A stretch of DNA of 34,049 nucleotides, taken from an uncultured Eubacterium sp. GTDB lineage: Bacteria; Bacillota; Clostridia; Lachnospirales; Lachnospiraceae. The translations under genes were made by a program, and so were the position numbers. Positions 33,225-34,049 of the stretch are shown piece by piece. The notes under the pieces are model-generated. The model saw nothing but the letters and a program-made list of their open reading frames with translations. It searched no databases and had not been told where the DNA came from. Position 1 is the first letter of the stretch, and each line of letters starts with the position of its first letter. The DNA lies in the NCBI GenBank assembly GCA_910579075.1, contig CAJTSV010000010.1, positions 14,282-48,330 of the forward strand, given 5' to 3'.

Positions 33225-34049
33225 ATGTCATTTTCCAGTGAGGTGAAACGGGAGCTGCTGTCTGCGGAAAGCCGGGCAGCACACTGCCGGCTTGCAGAAC
33301 TGGCCGGAATGCTCTGCGGAGCCGGAAGCATGCAAAAAGAAGGCGGCTGCCTGTACGTTGTATTTGTGACAGAGCAGGAGCAGGCGGCGCTGCGCTATCA
33401 GGGGCTGCTGCGGGCAGCCGGCCTTGCGGCAGAGGTCACCCAGGTGCACCACCTGCAGCAGAAAAACAAGCTTTCCCATGTGGTAAAGCTGACTGCGCAG
33501 CAGGATGTCCGCAGGCTGCTGCTGTCCCTGCAGATTATGGAGCAGGACGGCCGGATTCATGAGGGGCTGCGGGTTTGTGATGCGCTGCTGAAAAGAAGCT
33601 GCTGCAGGCGGGCGTTTTTAAGGGGCGTGTTTCTGACATCCGGGTCCATCAGCAATCCGAAGAAATCCTATCATTTTGAAATTGTCTGCAATGCGCGTGA
33701 CAAAGCGCAGCAGGTGCGGGAACAGCTTCGGGCATTTGAGCTGGATGCAAAAATCGTATCACGCAAGAATCATGAAATCGTATACCTGAAAGAAGGCTCG
33801 CAGATTGTAGATGCGCTGAACGTCATGGGGGCGCACGCCGCACTGATGAATCTGGAAAATGTGCGTATTATAAAAGAAATGCGCAATGATATTAACCGCC
33901 GTGTGAACTGTGAAACGGCAAATATTAACAAAACAGTCAGTGCAGCCTGCCGCCAGAAGGAAGCCATCCGTTTTCTGCAAAAGCAGGGAAAGCTGAAAGA
34001 GCTTTCCAGGCAGCTGCAGGAAATGGCGCGGCTTCGCATGGAATACCCG
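33225..34049 (+). CDS. whiA: DNA-binding protein WhiA (3' end outside window)
   Basis: WhiA is a conserved Gram-positive DNA-binding protein with a homing-endonuclease-like (LAGLIDADG) domain and a C-terminal HTH; it affects cell division and chromosome segregation, and sporulation in Streptomyces. The frame is open for 275 codons from ATG 33225 to the window edge; the family is about 310-320 residues, so only the tail is lost. Motifs: SFSSEVKREL, RRAFLRGVFLTSGSISNPKKSYHFEIV (LAGLIDADG-like) and NRRVNCETANINKTVSAA. The C-terminal HTH has begun (KLKELSRQLQEMARLRMEYP). AGGGGG lies six bases before the start. It follows rapZ by 49 bp. Confidence 0.95.
   Translation, partial: MSFSSEVKRELLSAESRAAHCRLAELAGMLCGAGSMQKEGGCLYVVFVTEQEQAALRYQGLLRAAGLAAEVTQVHHLQQKNKLSHVVKLTAQQDVRRLLLSLQIMEQDGRIHEGLRVCDALLKRSCCRRAFLRGVFLTSGSISNPKKSYHFEIVCNARDKAQQVREQLRAFELDAKIVSRKNHEIVYLKEGSQIVDALNVMGAHAALMNLENVRIIKEMRNDINRRVNCETANINKTVSAACRQKEAIRFLQKQGKLKELSRQLQEMARLRMEYP

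Noticed and set aside
1..34049. tRNA, rRNA, CRISPR arrays, insertion sequences or prophage genes
   Set aside because: None recognised by eye; no transposase or integrase motifs, no regularly spaced short repeats, and the gaps are too short or lack cloverleaf-like sequence.

Overview
This window looks like a chromosomal stretch from a Clostridia member of the Lachnospiraceae type. The inference rests on gene order (ftsH-uvrC-hprK ... murB-rapZ-whiA), a transketolase split into two genes, a ThyX-type thymidylate synthase, AGGAGG-like ribosome binding sites and sigma-A promoters. No rRNA, tRNA, CRISPR array or insertion sequence was recognised. Apart from one GH3 gene on the minus strand, every gene reads on the plus strand.

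Region 1 (1-9415) is a defence locus: a Wadjet-type SMC anti-plasmid system in the order jetD (5' end outside the window), jetA, jetB, jetC. Between jetD and jetA sit remnants of a second apparent defence pair with its own sigma-A promoter (930-958): an OLD/AAA-like ATPase that lost its C-terminal half, and a small protein with a nuclease-like E-x-K motif that is also cut short. jetC is broken near 8225-8305. Its ATP-binding motif lies on one ORF and its ABC signature and Walker B on the next. Adding one A in each of two short A runs (8235-8236 and 8302-8304) restores a single frame of about 1527 residues. The locus is therefore either decaying or carries two homopolymer sequencing errors.

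Region 2 (9458-12430) holds proB-proA (proline synthesis) and thyX (dTMP synthesis). It ends in a nested pair of inverted repeats that looks like a two-way terminator facing the convergent GH3 gene.

Region 3 (12478-21128) is a sugar and pentose block. A secreted GH3 lipoprotein with an NDPYK-repeat linker is divergent from talC, tktN and tktC, followed by araD, galM and an orphan YtfQ-like sugar-binding protein. Together these suggest cleavage of plant glycans, sugar mutarotation, and entry of pentoses into central metabolism through L-ribulose-5-P 4-epimerase and the non-oxidative pentose phosphate reactions. A palindrome overlaps the -35 box of the talC promoter.

Region 4 (21129-34049) is housekeeping. 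A 370-bp intergenic stretch contains a tandem-repeat promoter and RBS with no gene behind them, then a terminator. A zinc-ribbon/HTH protein gene with pyrG follows. ftsH comes next, with an unusual ~345-residue Pro/Gln/Gly-rich tail and an operator-like palindrome at its promoter, and is translationally coupled to uvrC. The window closes with hprK, an M18 aminopeptidase, murB, rapZ and the 5' part of whiA, which is cut by the window end.

Best candidates for something new: the truncated ATPase/nuclease-like pair inside the Wadjet locus, the FtsH tail, the talC and ftsH palindromes, and the promoter without a gene at 21183-21235.
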